A DNA stretch of 64,000 nt from contig JABBOT010000007.1 of assembly GCA_016165875.1 (NCBI GenBank), positions 6,419,245-6,483,244 on the forward strand, written 5' to 3'. Below, one piece after another: positions 1 through 11,603 of this stretch. The position numbers and the translations under genes were made by a program. The notes beneath the pieces were generated by a model. That model saw only the letters and a program-made list of their open reading frames with translations, had not been told where the DNA came from and did no database searches. How positions within the stretch are numbered: the first letter of the stretch is position 1; every line of letters starts with the position of its first letter. This DNA comes from Acanthopleura granulata. Lineage: Eukaryota; Mollusca; Polyplacophora; Chitonida; Chitonidae.

Positions 1-8
1 TACAGAAG
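1..8 (+). CDS. possible 3' end of an upstream exon of the PGAP6-like gene
   Basis: The window opens with TACAGAAG followed directly by GTAAGC, a strong splice donor. The next supported exon starts at 908 in phase 0, so a codon-complete end here (CAG AAG) would join in frame. Eight bases are too few to prove coding. This is a splice-site inference only. Confidence 0.25.
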
Positions 9-747
9 GTAAGCCAATCATACTCACACATCAATGGCGTGCCCTCAGTATTATGTATTTCAGGGTTCACAGTCATCATGGAAAGTCAAGGATTTTTTTT
101 TTTTTGTTTTCTTGCTGTTTCCAGGGTTACTAATTGGTTTAATTTTTTTTTCTGATTTATTGTCTACAATGGTTTATTAATTGTCTTAGAAAAATTTTTA
201 TATACAGCTTTTAAGTACTGACATCTAATCATGCTTTGCGTCTGGCATGAAATGCAGCCATTCTGCCTGGGCTGTGAAGTGTATGTTCCAACACTTTTGT
301 CACCTGAGAATGTAGTAAGCTGCTAGGGATGTGTTTGTAACTTAAGTATATATGTCAATTTATTACATGAAATGATCAAGAAAATTGCTGCTGTCACAAC
401 ACTATGGTCTGGAAACACTTTGCAGCGTTGTTCACTCATGTACTTGTTATAATTAAAACATATAACATTAAAACAGTGTCCTGCCCCGATGTTATTACAT
501 GTTACATTAACAGACAACTCAGAACATTTACGTCACAACTTATTGACTGCTGATATCTGCCAGCTCTCTGATTGGTCAATCTGTCATAAACTTAAAAGCA
601 TGGGCGCCCAGTCGGCAGCACAATACTCCACACTTCAAATGAAGATAATTCAGCAACAAATTCATACAAACAGGTTTTTACATTCAAGAGAGAATTTTAT
701 AATCTTTTTAATGAACAGTACCTCAGTCATGAGCTGTCTTTTACCTT

Positions 748-785
748 AAGTACAGCGTCAATCATATAAATAAATAAATAAATAT
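748..785 (+). repeat. 3' tail fragment of the tRNA-head SINE-like family
   Basis: AGTACAGCGTCAATCATATAAATAAATAAATA matches only the last part of the family, seen in full at 5123. (Shown as words: tail 'CGTCAATCAT' plus TAAA repeats.). Confidence 0.65.
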
Positions 786-907
786 TTGTGTAATCCTGTA
801 AAAGTATCAAAAGCTCCCAAAGCTCTGAAAGTACAAAGTTTAAATTTCGAGGTGAGGTCTGTAACATACATGTATATGATGATTTGTGTTTTGTGTGTTG
901 TAAATAG

Positions 908-1035
908 GGTCTGGGTCCTAAGTGTCGCTATTTCTTGGAGCCAGCCATGTCTATTGATGTCCATAGACAGGTAGAAACACTGGACAAGAAGCGTGGCTCA
1001 GTACACGTCAAGGCCCATGGTAACAAACTTGTCAG
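908..1035 (+). CDS. PGAP6: PGAP6-like exon A (ectodomain)
   Basis: Acceptor TAAATAG before 908 and donor GTAAAC after 1035. It reads [12 protein letters not shown]...HGNKLV and ends two bases into an Arg codon (AG|G) completed by the next exon. There is no stop in this frame, and the phase match with 3356 supports it. The pyrimidine tract is weak. Confidence 0.7.
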
Positions 1036-4000
1036 GTAAACTGCCAAAGGGGATAAGTATTGCTATAGATTTCATTCATTAGCCACTTCGCCAATCTGCA
1101 GGTTAACATCGAGGATGGCAGAATCTTGTGTGTATTGAGTGGCCATCTTCCCTCAAAAAGTGGGCTTGGTCTTTTCAAATCTAAGTAAAATATTTTCATT
1201 GTGAATGGGAAAAAATGGCCAAATCACGCAAGCAATATTAATTTTGGACTTACTGAATTTTTTCAATTTGACAAATAATTTCGGACGTATGGTAATTAGT
1301 ATTCAAGATGGCTGCCCCCATAGAGCCTTCAATGAAAGATGTCTTCTCGTATGCCAAACATTCTCACATACATCCCTGAGAAACCAGGTCGAAACTTTAT
1401 TCAATGCATATCAAGGTCGGACACGATTAATGTTCTGCCATCAGGATATTGGAAAAGTGTGACATTTCAGCTCTTACCATGAGTCCGTTTGCCGTCTCAT
1501 AATTTCTTAAATCTATATGCTGTCTGCGTGGTTCCCAACATACTGAAACCAGGAATATGATAATGTACATTGGCGACACACAATACATTCGAGGTCAAAG
1601 TCTCGACATGGGAGTCGATTTGCTTGTAAGTTCAGGTTGCTGTAGAATTGTGCTGAATGTTTGTTTGTATACTGTATTACTCAGAAATAGTTGCATCGTA
1701 GGTGCAATTAGGTGCAGTGCTTATGTTAATTGTCCAGATTAAAGTACATGTGCATTGTATTTGCAGTTTCATGTCCCACCATCAGTTTGTGAATGTGACT
1801 TGTAAATGTTGTATCAACCATATAATTGTTCTGAACATAGAATGTAATGTAAATGTTCAACAAGACACGTACTCAACACAACATAACACAGTAACATAAC
1901 ACCTTTTTGGTGGGTTTGTACAGCACAGGCCAGTTTATTTGCAACGTTGCGCAGAGAATTACATCCATGCTGTATCAAAACTTTACAGTCCTCCGGGGTC
2001 AGTGGGGCGGATTATTCAGGTCCAGCTCCCCTCTGATCTTGCTTCATTGTAAGACTAGGGGATTTGATTACCTAAAAGCTTCCTTGGCCTCTGCATGGTC
2101 ACATAGGGCCAGCTTTACAACAGGGAGTAAGTTATTGCAAAGGAAGCTGTCATGACGACACAATCTACGGAGATACATGTACGTGTATGTGGCCATGGTA
2201 GCTAAGTTTGACAAATTGCTACATTCCCTTTGTAAAATGGTTCCCTGCACTTGTTGAACTGGAGTTTGATGTAGAACACCATTCATCACGGGAGTTTCAA
2301 GTTTCAAAATTTCACAATTCTATGTGAGGGCCTCCATGGCAGACCCCGTCCTTCTCACCAATGTGGTCACTGTGAGTCCATGTCCAGCTCATGCTGGCTT
2401 CCTCTCCAGCCATACATGGGAAGGTCCAACAGCCACATGCGGATGGTTGTGAATTTTGCCACCATATTGCTGGCCGCCAACTTATAAGTGAAATATTCTT
2501 GAGTCAAGTGTAAAACACCAATGAAATAAATAAATCTTAATTTGTGTCATGACATCGTCGGGCAGATGAGTGCAATTAACATGTGAGGTTGTATACAGTA
2601 ATGAAGCTTCCACAAAAGATGACTCCAATTTCCGAACTTGCCAGATGCCAATGAAATAAATATTTCAATGGAAATAAAAGTCGTTGATCATGGATCCATA
2701 GCATTGACAAACTTGTTCTGTTCAAAGAAACACATGTACACCTGCTCTCATATTTAGTGGGATACAGTTGAACCTTCAGGCAAAGTGTTTTATGCCACAA
2801 CACCAAACTTGTCATGTGAACATACAGTGTCATGTCAAAATATGATCTAGACATTGTGACATTGCATGTTGACATGTTTAACGTCAGTAAAATGATGTTA
2901 TATGTCCTACTTAGGTTTGCTACCAATATCTCATTCTATCGATTTGGCCCATCATTCCATACAGTGACAACATTAGATCATATAAGAATGTCACCTCAGT
3001 CATACATGAAAAGCCACAGCTAAAGGACCCATATTTAATAGATAAATAAATGTAAATCTGTCAGGCCATCCTCAAAAAACTATTTGTTGGGCGTAACCCA
3101 ACCCAGGGAGAAAAATAGGGTTATTTGGTAGGGAAGTTATTTTTTATTCATGCTCTTATGAATACAGGAATTTTAAAGGGAATAACATGGAAAAAAAAAA
3201 AACTAAAAAGAAAAATTTTTTGTGTCAAAATCAGTAACCAGTAAAAACTTTTGAGCATTGCCATTTTTTGAAGTGTTGATTAGTCAGGTTACTCCCAATG
3301 AACATATTTTGAAGGATGTTGTGCATGGCTGATTGGTATGTTTTCATGCATGTAGGTTCTTCCTGAATGAACCCGCCTGGGAGTTCAGGGTTCATATCAT
3401 CGGCTGTGGTGTGATGCCTGGGACTTTACTCTCTAACTTCCTGTGTAACCTAACTGTGATGGCCAGAAGCTCAGCTCTGCCTAGTGCGAAACATGGAGAA
3501 GGGGAGATAACTTGTGCACCTACCCCAAATGATGAATGTATTCTAAAAGTAGCCTCCCCTGATGTTCAAGCTTGGCAATACCTGTCATTTACTAACCATG
3601 GGGAAAAGAATATTAGTGTGCAGTTTGTTTTGGAAAGTACAGGTTTGTAGTCCTCTCTCTGTGAATAGCAGTACTAACTTTGGTATTGGTGATCAACCCT
3701 TTTTATCAGATGAAAGTAGCTCTAAATATAGTAGTGTTTAAAGAGACTGTACTAGAGAATTATCACAAGGTTTTGGTTTATTTTTGTGTAATTTCAGCTG
3801 AACCTTTTGTATTGTTCCACCACAATAGCCGATTTATCCACTTTCAGAAAATGTCAGCTCCTGTATGTTGTGATTTTCTGTTTTTAAGCAATAATTTTAA
3901 TTTTCTACATAGTTCCATTTTGACAGGAACATCAAAAGTTAATTCGTGCACGGAAACTAATGTGCATTACCATATTTGGATATAGAAGGCTGCTCGGCAA

Positions 4001-7000
4001 AATTCATGCCAAACAGACACTTACGTTTCATTCCATTCCATTCTCCTTGAAAACAGTTGCGATGTCAAGGTGTCACAGAAAGATTGAACTTACAATATGT
4101 TACCAGTGATTGCATCATGTAGTTGACAACAATATTCATGTCACATGTACCACTGTGTGTTCTTGATAGACAGTTCTGAAAAAAGGCCACCTGGAAGTTG
4201 GACATTATGAGTTCATGCACATCACAGAAAAGTTCAGAAATTTCCAACCCCCACAGTCTTATTCTTCGTTTACTTAGATTTAAGCCTACAGCATTTAAAG
4301 CTACTTTATTTATTCTAGGCATATACTAACCTTGATATGGGAAGTCTCCAGTATAGTCTCTTTAGTATATTGGTGCATGTAGTTAGTAGCGAATCCTATA
4401 AATCCCACTCATTCCTATGTCTTCAGCAAGCCTTGGCCGCATAGTTTATGTGCTTGCCTTTAATCATTGGGTTCAATCACATTCTTAGGTATGGCACTTG
4501 ATATTCTTCCTTCTATTGTTTGGGTGCCTCGGTGAAGAAGTGCTCCACAGCACTATGTTGTGTCGTCTTTCATGAAATTCACTGGGGACATATTGCCATC
4601 CTTCAATATATCCTACATGTGTGACTCATTGTCAAGTTCACCAGTTGCTTGCCAAAGGCCAGTGGTTTTCTCTGGCATTTCCTGTTTCCTCTACCCATCA
4701 AACTTGCAGCAAAGACAAGTGGAAATATTTAAAATATTCCAATGTACATATGTAACATTAACGGTAATCAGAAATTGTTGAGTGTTAGCAGGATTGGCCT
4801 GTGTTATTTCATTTGTCCGAATATTTTGTCATGCTAGCTCTCATTGCACCACAAATAAACATACAATACAGACACATAGTGATGATGAATATTTATATTT
4901 CTTAAGATTTTTTTTTCAATCATTTGGCGTGGTATTTTTAGAGCCTGTATAGTGAGGTTGTAAGCATGCAATCAGTCGATGAAGCAGTCAGTCCATACAG
5001 TGACATTTCATTATTATGATTGTATGTTATTCCTCTAGTCCATTCATTTTGTCAAGACCTTTTTGACTTTAACTGAGTGAGAGCCCCAGTGTTAACAGTT
5101 CAGTTGATCTTTCATAAAGTTTGGGGGTCTCCATGGTCAAGGGGTTAGCGTGCCAGCACAGAGTTATGACCCCGTGCCTCTCACCAACGCGGTTGCTGTG
5201 AGCTCAAGGGCAGCTCATGTTGGCTTGCTCTCTGGCCCTACATGGGAAGGTCTGCCAGCAACCTGTGAATGGTCATGGGTTCCCCTCGGGCTCTGCCGGG
5301 TTTCCTCCTACCATAATGATGGAGGCCATCATATAAGTGAAGTATTCTTGAGTATGGCATACAACACCACTCAGATAAATAAATACATACATAAAGTTTG
5401 TTGAAACTTGCCTTCAACCAAGGGAACATACATATGCAGTTTGATTTAGTGCTTTGCAGGAGAAAACCTCTGTATCACATGTAGAAATTACTTGGAGGTT
5501 GATTAGTTACTGGCCAGACATTCTGCATGGTTACTTTCTCTCATCATCTAAGCTAACTTGTCAATGAGCAAAAAGAAAAAACATTCTTGAGTGCCAGGTA
5601 CTGCAAAAACAAACTCAAACAATCATTCTACCCATTTCATTTGCTCATTTCTTGCACTCTAGTTTCTTCCTCCTATTGAAATCATCTGGTGTCATGTAAG
5701 AAAACAGTTTTGAGTACAGCAAAAATAAAATCCATGTACCAGTATATCAAGCAACTCCTGTGGCTTCGCATGTGCAAAGGTGTCTTCCACCAGTGAAACT
5801 GACTGGTGTCATGTGAGTAAATAAACATTCTTGAGTACTGCAAAAACAATCAATAAATCAATCAGTCAGTTGGTGGTTAAGACATTGTTTTGTGGTACTG
5901 CCGACAGTGTGCTCTGGGGAGATCTACCTGGTGGCCACAGAGCAGGACAACAGCACAGAGGATTGTAGTGTGTTACCTGAGCTGGACAGGTACCGGGGCT
6001 ACGGAGACTTTAGGTCAGTCATGGGGGTGCTGGCTTTCTCTACAGTCATCACTCCCCAGGTCATCCTCTACGACAGATTGACCACGGTCATCCCGTTCAC
6101 ACTGGAGCCCCAACTGGACATCGGAGGAACGCTGAAGACCAAGCTCACCTTAGTTGTATTGGTAGTTGTATTATGTCAACTTTGCCAAGGATTGCTTTTG
6201 AAATGATGTTGTGTTGTCATTTATATACTGCAGTATGTGATTTAAATTTTACCCCCCCCCCCCAAATGCATGTGTACATTCAAATAATGAAAGGTTAAAA
6301 AATGTTTTTCTAGTAGAATATGCTATCTGCCAACAAATCTCAGAATGCCTTTCTTAGGTGGTTAAAGAAATCTTAAAATCAGGCAAAATATGCATGCATG
6401 AAATTTTAGGTCAAATTCAGTATTTAAGAAAAGTTAAGGCTGTTCAAGTTTGATATTTATTATGTACCCCCTATTAATGAGGGGGGACATTAGCGATCAC
6501 TTTTCCGTCCGTCTGTCACTCCGTCCAATTCAGCTTTGTGCAGAGCAGATCTGAGCAACTTATACACATATTCTCAAACTCACACAAAAGTGTGTAAAAT
6601 GACCTGAAGTTTTGCGCAGTCAAGTTATTTTTTCACATTTTGATCCATTTTATGAGTTGTCTCCCCTTGTGCATATTATTAAATTTTGTGGACAAACCCA
6701 GATCCGGCTTTCACTTAGTGTTCACCAACATGAATAGAGTGGTATGGACTGTAACCTCTTTCTTGCCACGCATTTGCCCATGTCATGTCATTGATTTTAG
6801 ATTTACACTTCATGTATTCTGCCGATCTCAGTCAAACGTACAAACAAACTTTTTCTGTCCGTTTTGTAATGATTGACCTACTGATTGATTCTTGGTTACT
6901 TTTATAATCTGTTACTTGGGCATAACCCAACCCTGTGAGAAAAAATAGAATTGGTTGGTAGGGAATTGTCTCTTTCTTATTAAAGCCTTTAAAAAAGATA

Positions 7001-10000
7001 AGGATTTTAAAGAAATTAATGTGGAGAGAAAAATGAAAAATTAAAAAAAAAAAAATTTATTGAAATACTAATAAAAAGGACAGTTTTTGGGAAGGCCAGT
7101 CGGGTCACGTCTAACAAATGTATTTGTTAATATACAGAATGGCTAAGTCGTCTGTTTCACTTCAGAACCGGAAGCCAGGCATACACATGATCGTGACTGG
7201 CTGCCTACAGAGGGCCAGTATCGGCTTCACGGGGGGTGCCAGCCCACCCTGCCATGCCTACCCTTCCAGACAGATTGTCCTCAATACCAGTGAGCCCCTC
7301 GGACAGACAGGAGTGCTGTATGTCCCCTACCCGGAGCCCGCCAAATGGTTCTTGTCCCTAGCTGTGCACTGTTACATGGACATTCTGCACAACCAAAGGT
7401 AAATCCATGTCAGTACACTGGATGTAGCACAGATTGGATTGTTTTAGATCCTAGTGGCCATTTTCAGACAACTATATTTCAGATGGAGGAAATGACGTGC
7501 CAGTCACCGAATTCATTCATCCAGTCATTGAGCAGCACATTACCATGCATTTGAATCAATGTCATGGTTAGCGACACCTTTTCATTTTGGTTATGTAGAT
7601 ATCACGATTTGTGCGAAAAAAATGTTGGCAGCACAAAGCATCATGGGATAAAATCTGTGTTTAGTGTCAGACAAAGATATCAATCGCTGCTATAGACATG
7701 TAAAAATCTGCAGATATACTAAGAGAGTCACTGTATCGGTATGAAATAAAAATAGGTTGTCATTTCTTGTGTGATGCTGATTCATATGAAGCATTTGGGA
7801 CAGGTGATGGACTGGTGATGGATGTACGTCACTGTCTTTGTGGGTGGCATTTGGCTTCATATATACATGCAGCTGCTGGTGTTGTTGTTTGCAGAGAACT
7901 GTGTGGTAACATGACAGCGCTGGTAGAGCTGGACATCAGTACGTCTGCGTGTGTTGATGGAGGATGTGACAACAGTGGCCAGTGCCTTACCTACCTGAGA
8001 GGGGCCAGTCGCTTCTCCACCTGTCAGTGCCTCTCAGGTAAGTAGTTGGCTGGAATCATAACTTCTGTAGCGTACTGATAAAGGTGACAAGGTTAATAGT
8101 TTTCTGAGGCCACAGGGGTGAGGGGGCCACAATGAGAAATATCGGAAAATTGAGTTTAGGCAAATTTTAGGTTGAGTTTTTGATACATAGGTGACGAAAA
8201 AATATTGCTTTCTTCTACGAACTTCGGGAAAAGAAATTGGCTAGAGAAAATTCCTGGACCACACCAATGGGCAATATGTAAAATCCTTCCTGTCTGTAAC
8301 ACAGAGGTTTAAAGCTGTGGATTCTTCACTTCTTTCATTTATTACATGACAGTTATCAGTGTGTGTAGTCATAAGACACCACAATAATACACAAGCACAG
8401 CAGTATCGCAGAAGAAATCCATGAAGTCTCCCATTTAAAATGTTGGTGTTTTAAAGGGAAGAATAAATCTTCTTTCAGTGTGGGTTGTGGGTGTTTGTTG
8501 CAGGCTGGCGTGGCTATGGCTGCAGTGACGGCACTGAGGCCGCGTCCACACAGGCTCAGCTGGAGGAGGCCCTACTCTTGACCCTCAGCAACCTTGCTTT
8601 CTTTCCTGCCATTGTCTTGGCCATCTATCGCAGATTCTACGCTGAAGCTCTCGTCTATTTTTGTACAATGTTTTTCTCATCAGTAAGCATGCTTCAGTTT
8701 ATGCTTTTCAAAATTTTAAAATTTATGTGTTTAATGTTTTCAATTTTTTTTTGTTTTTACCAAATGCTGTTCACTTTGTATCAAAAATTCTCTGATTTTG
8801 TAGGAGGAATTAAAGGTTGGTTAATTCCCTGTTTGAAACTGAGCAATCATTTCTTCAGAAGTGTACACATGAAATAAGATTTAAGCTTGGTCATGGTCTG
8901 GACTGTGCTCCCTGAAGAGGGCCTTGCTGGCTTGAGTAGTGATAGCAAGAGCTTTATGATGATCGCCATAACAGAAGTAACAAATTCTTGCGTAAATTGT
9001 TAAACATCAGTCAAATAAAGTGTAGTTCCATGTGAACAGAATAAGGCTTGCACTAAGCTTCAAGTCTGCTGAATAGTTTATCATTTTATGTAAATTCTGC
9101 AAAACAAAGATGATTTTTAAAGGTCTTTTTATCATGGACTGTCCATTGCTCACCCTCTGTCATTTGCTTCGTAGCTATATATGACAAATCTCTTTCTCTT
9201 TCCCTCACAGTTTTACCATGCTTGTGATGGTAACAGGATATTGTCCTATTGTATCACCAATTTTGATACACTAAGTGCCTGCGATTTCTTTGGTTCCGTC
9301 CTGTCCTTCTGGGTGACCCTGACAGCAATGCTTCGGCTGAAGGAACCGTATCTGCCAACCCTGATGATGGCTGGTGCCATCGGTCTGATATACGGGGTGA
9401 TGGAGGATAAACACAGTCTGTGGCTGTTTGTGGCCCCGGCCATATCAGGGGTGACCCTGCTCATCATATTCTGGGTAAGTTCTGTGTTTGTGGTCTTATA
9501 TATGGGATGATGGAGGACAAGCACAGCCTGTGGCTGTTTCTGGCCACAGCCATATTGCTATCAGGTCAACTCATCCCTTACAAGACAACCCATCTAAAAG
9601 CCCGAGTCAGCTCATACAATGGCTACAATCATACAATGGTGACCATGATTGTCATCTAAATATACAGTTGTTTGGTAAGCTTCCATTGACTGAGATAGAT
9701 ACATGTCAGAAGTGGTATAGATAGTGAAAAACTTATCTCCAATGAAACAGTTGCACTAAATAAATAAAGTCTATATATTTATGCAAGCATCCCATGTTTG
9801 AAATGAAAGATCATTACGCTCATGACACATGATGTGTTACAATTTGGAAAACTGATAGGCCTTCAGTTTACATACGTACCATTGCACCATATAAATTTAA
9901 TTTTTCAAGCTCAATCACAGACAGGCCCATATACCTGTGAGACATTCATCAAAAGCTGGGAAGCTGTCCTCTCTGCAGCCTGAAACTCCTCCCATAACCC

Positions 10001-11603
10001 CATGATCCTCCCATGTAGATTTCTTTAGGTTTTCTGTTGGATGAGCTAAAGTTTCCCTTCAGACAGTCTTCGGCTAGTATACATAGTTCACTTCTCTGCG
10101 GGGAAAATGGTAAATTTCAAGCTAAACTCAGTAAGTTAACTATGATGGTGAAATATGTACATGTTATAATTATCTTTCAAACACCGTAAGAAAATTTTAA
10201 AAACTTGAAGTGAGAAGGGCGTGTGTGAGAAAAGTTACCCATTGTTTCCTTCCTTGGTTAAAAGTATTCACCACAGACACTTTCAAAGGAAGATGTTCTT
10301 TAGTATCTAATCCAACGATAGTGTTTTCAATCATTCCACGCTCTTTTATTTATTATCAGTCTTACAATGTACTCAGGAACTAAAATTGAAGTCTACGCAA
10401 CCCCTAATAATTCTCTAGACAAATTATTTCAACATTTGGCACACCGCTGACAAAATGTAAAGAAAGTAGTACTATGCTAATACACAAATAGTGTAACTCC
10501 GTAAAATGTAAGCTTCATTTGGACTCAATATTTCAGCAGTCTATTGGTGATTTTACTAAGCAAACAGTACTATCAAATTGTCTGTTATTAATATACAAAA
10601 TTACATGACATATAATGGATTCAACTAACGCAAGAGAAAGATTATTGCATGATTTTAACCATTGTACAAGTTGGCTGGCCAAAGGTCGATTTGACTGGAG
10701 ATTTTGGACGGGTTGTAATGGGTTGCCTCTTGGACGAATTGGCCTGTAGTCACGATATCAGGGGTAACAGTGCTCATCATTGTGGAGATACTGCCAAACC
10801 TGTTTAATTTACACTGAAACAATACCATAAACATTTTTGTACCATGCTTATCTTTCAGACGTGTCTGTTAATTTTGCTTTTCTGGGTACCTGCTGGATAC
10901 AGCTAAAATATGCCTCCTCCTTAGGATGTGTTTGTATTAGGTCGGAATATTCAAATGGTTGAAATGAATTTCTTCCACAAGGTTTTTTGCCTATTTATTA
11001 TGCTGTTAGTAATAGGCCAAGCACTGATCAGCCTCATGTTTGTATGATGTGACTGGGTGGAGCACTGTGTCAGGTGCCTTTGGTGTGGCTTTTAAGTGAG
11101 GCAGCACTATAAATTTGTCGGCATTGGATCTGGCCGTCTACAAGGGAACAAAGCCATGATGTGACTGAAATAATGTTGAAAGTGACATTAAACCCAAGAC
11201 AAACAAACAAACAATATTATTATTTTCGTTTTCCCATTGTTTGTTACAGGGTTTACGGTGCTTTAATAGGCGAGGCTGGTACCCTTCCTGGAGAAGGTAC
11301 CTGTTTTTCTTGCTGCCGGGCGTTGTCTGTGCCGCGCTCGGCGTCAGTCTTTTCGCATTTGTGGAAACGGAGCAGAACTACAAGTATGTACATAGCGTGT
11401 GGCACATGACTATGGCCTTATCCATTGTGTTTGTGCTTCCTCCAAGGCCTGCCTGGAGGAAGAAGGAGGAGAAGCTGCGAAAGAGATGGTGTAAGACCAC
11501 CACGTCGTCAGATGATGCCATTCAGGTTATCAGTTGTCCCAGTGACCAACAGGAATGGACTGGGGGCATTGTCAATGTCTCTATGACAGAAGTATCGGAG
11601 TAG
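908..11603 (+). CDS. PGAP6: TMEM8/PGAP6-like CREST-superfamily membrane protein, 5'-partial (eight exons)
   Basis: Spliced model 908-1035, 3356-3642, 5908-6152 (or 6161), 7166-7398 (or from 7148), 7895-8037, 8504-8682, 9211-9474, 11250-11603; every junction keeps phase, giving about 610 residues. Order: extracellular beta-rich part, an EGF-like module ([12 protein letters not shown]...CQCLSGWRGYGC), then about seven hydrophobic segments. The membrane part holds SSFYHACD (Ser, His, Asp) and HSVWH (HxxxH), matching the putative metal/catalytic residues of the CREST superfamily. In vertebrates PGAP6 is a GPI-specific phospholipase A2 that sheds certain GPI-anchored proteins at the cell surface; TMEM8B is the paralogue. 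I infer family membership from the order of the EGF module, FYHACD, a PSWxRWxFxLLPGV-type segment (here [14 protein letters not shown]) and HSVWH. The start codon and signal peptide lie before the window. It could equally be the TMEM8B orthologue or a pre-duplication single gene. Confidence 0.87.
2328..2535 (+). mobile_element. tRNA-head SINE-like element
   Basis: Starts GGGCCTCCATGGC and continues through CTCACCAATG, AGCTCATGCTGGCTTCCTCT, TACATGGGAAGGTC and ATATTCTTGAGTC to an AATAAATAAAT tail. The tRNA-like head is shortened. It lies in an intron of the PGAP6-like gene. Confidence 0.85.
3081..3265 (+). repeat. interspersed repeat family D (GTAACCCAACC), copy 1
   Basis: Shared with 6905-7110 and, reversed, 21655-21830: GGGCGTAACCCAACCC, then GGTAGGGAA, a TTTTAAAG...AT(A/G)T-GGA block and a poly-A run. 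No frame. Confidence 0.75.
3356..3642 (+). CDS. PGAP6: PGAP6-like exon B (ectodomain)
   Basis: Acceptor TGTAG before 3356, donor GTTTGT after 3642. It encodes about 95 residues starting [17 protein letters not shown] with several cysteines and sequons (NLT, NIS). It ends in phase 1, matching 5908. The donor is weak, so the 3' border is less certain than the body. Confidence 0.72.
4600..4700 (+). repeat. interspersed repeat family C fragment
   Basis: TACATGTGTGACTCATTGTC, then GCCAAAGGCCAGTGGTTTTC, resembles 48890-48985 (AAAGGTCAGTGGTTTAGTC) and, reversed, 30405-30490. Confidence 0.5.
5123..5394 (+). mobile_element. tRNA-head SINE-like element, best copy
   Basis: The 5' head GGGGGTCTCCATGGTCAAGG then GGTTAGCGTG resembles a pol III A box; TGTGAGCTCAAGG is a decayed B box (GAGTTCAAGTCC in the family). 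The body has CTACATGGGAAGGTC, CAACCTGTGAATGGTCATGG and CTCCTACCATAATGATGG; the tail is CAGATAAATAAATAC. About 270 bases, intron of the PGAP6-like gene. Confidence 0.88.
5575..5850 (+). repeat. three imperfect direct repeats (ATTCTTGAGTactGCAAAAACA)
   Basis: Copies near 5580, 5650-5735 and 5770-5855 share (C/T)TGGTGTCATGT(A/G)AG, (A/T)TTGAGTAC(A/T)GC and AAAA tails. They look like decayed ends of the SINE-like family repeated in tandem. Confidence 0.5.
5908..6161 (+). CDS. PGAP6: PGAP6-like exon C (ectodomain)
   Basis: Acceptor CCGACAG before 5908. It reads [20 protein letters not shown]...[33 protein letters not shown]..., typical extracellular sequence with one N-glycosylation sequon. Two donors are possible, GTTGTA at 6153 or GTAGTT at 6162; both leave phase 0, so transcripts must decide which three codons are used. 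Confidence 0.75.
6460..6640 (+). repeat. interspersed repeat with CCGTCCGTCTGTCACTCCGTCC module
   Basis: GTACCCCCTATTAATGAGGG then a CCGTC-rich block and CTGAGCAACTTATAC. Such modules are dispersed in many molluscan genomes; a looser relative is at about 42850-43040. No coding frame. Confidence 0.5.
6905..7110 (+). repeat. interspersed repeat family D, copy 2
   Basis: GGGCATAACCCAACCC-like start, GGTTGGTAGGGAATT, A-rich middle and TTTTTGGGAAGGCC end; aligns with 3081-3265. It ends about 30 bases before a PGAP6-like exon region. Confidence 0.75.
7166..7398 (+). CDS. PGAP6: PGAP6-like exon D (ectodomain)
   Basis: The acceptor after a pyrimidine-rich run (TCTGTTTCACTTCAG) places the start at 7166 ([10 protein letters not shown]). 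An alternative in-phase acceptor CTAAG gives 7148. The exon ends with [10 protein letters not shown] and AG|GTAAAT, phase 2, completed by A at 7895 to give Arg. Confidence 0.78.
7895..8037 (+). CDS. PGAP6: PGAP6-like exon E (start of EGF-like module)
   Basis: Strong acceptor (TTGTTGTTTGCAG) and donor (GTAAGT). It encodes [19 protein letters not shown] then [11 protein letters not shown] and CQCLSG, the first five cysteines of an EGF-like fold. The module continues into the next exon in phase 1. Confidence 0.88.
8504..8682 (+). CDS. PGAP6: PGAP6-like exon F (end of EGF module, first membrane segments)
   Basis: Acceptor TTGTTGCAG, donor [15 protein letters not shown] closes the EGF-like module; hydrophobic segments follow ([18 protein letters not shown], then [13 protein letters not shown]). 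It ends codon-complete. Confidence 0.9.
9211..9474 (+). CDS. PGAP6: PGAP6-like exon G (CREST core)
   Basis: Acceptor TTTCCCTCACAG and donor GTAAGT are both strong. The 88 codons start [14 protein letters not shown], which holds the conserved His and Asp, and run through three hydrophobic segments ending LLIIFW. The 3' half of this exon has a second, broken copy in the following intron. Confidence 0.92.
9491..9565 (+). pseudogene. partial copy of PGAP6-like exon G, first piece
   Basis: It reads [25 protein letters not shown] against [23 protein letters not shown] in exon G (9382-9450), about 110 bases away. Most base differences fall in third codon positions (CTG/CTT, TAC/TAT, GAT/GAC, AAA/AAG, AGT/AGC). 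No acceptor or donor is obvious at its ends, and the frame runs on only a short way, so I call it a fragment rather than a working exon. Confidence 0.8.
10750..10787 (+). pseudogene. partial copy of PGAP6-like exon G, second piece
   Basis: It reads ISGVTVLII against ISGVTLLII at 9442-9474. It takes up where the piece ending near 9565 stops, so the two look like one exon copy split by about 1.2 kb of inserted or diverged sequence. No donor follows at the equivalent position. Confidence 0.6.
11041..11215 (+). mobile_element. second SINE-like family (GAGGCAGCACTATAAAT), copy 1
   Basis: GTGTCAGGTGCCTTTGGTGT, AGTGAGGCAGCACTATAAAT, TACAAGGGAACAAAGCCATG, ATGTGACTGAAATAATGTTG and an AAACCCAAGACAAACAAAC tail. 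It shares these blocks with 51895-52032 and 58318-58440. Confidence 0.75.
11250..11603 (+). CDS. PGAP6: PGAP6-like terminal exon H
   Basis: Acceptor TTTGTTACAG, stop TAG at 11601. It encodes 117 residues: a basic loop ([15 protein letters not shown]), hydrophobic [20 protein letters not shown], the HSVWH motif, a last hydrophobic segment ending VLPPRP, then a charged cytoplasmic tail ([10 protein letters not shown]...) ending MTEVSE. Confidence 0.92.
   Translation, partial: GLRCFNRRGWYPSWRRYLFFLLPGVVCAALGVSLFAFVETEQNYKYVHSVWHMTMALSIVFVLPPRPAWRKKEEKLRKRWCKTTTSSDDAIQVISCPSDQQEWTGGIVNVSMTEVSE

Larger units (their letters stand above)
9475..11249 (+). other. last intron of the PGAP6-like gene
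   Basis: It holds two coding-like fragments copied from exon G (9491-9565 and 10750-10787) and a SINE-like element near 11041-11215, just before the final acceptor TTTGTTACAG. The rest is AT-rich sequence in which I see no feature. Confidence 0.7.

Noticed and set aside
3807..3985. Possible extra PGAP6-like exon after TAATTTCAG at about 3806
   Set aside because: The frame is open, but the flanking exons (3642 phase 1, 5908 phase 1) already join directly. Its sequence is Phe/Asn-rich without family features, and no good donor was found.
5123..5200. A real tRNA gene
   Set aside because: Only an A-box-like head and decayed B box; no cloverleaf can be formed. It is a SINE head.
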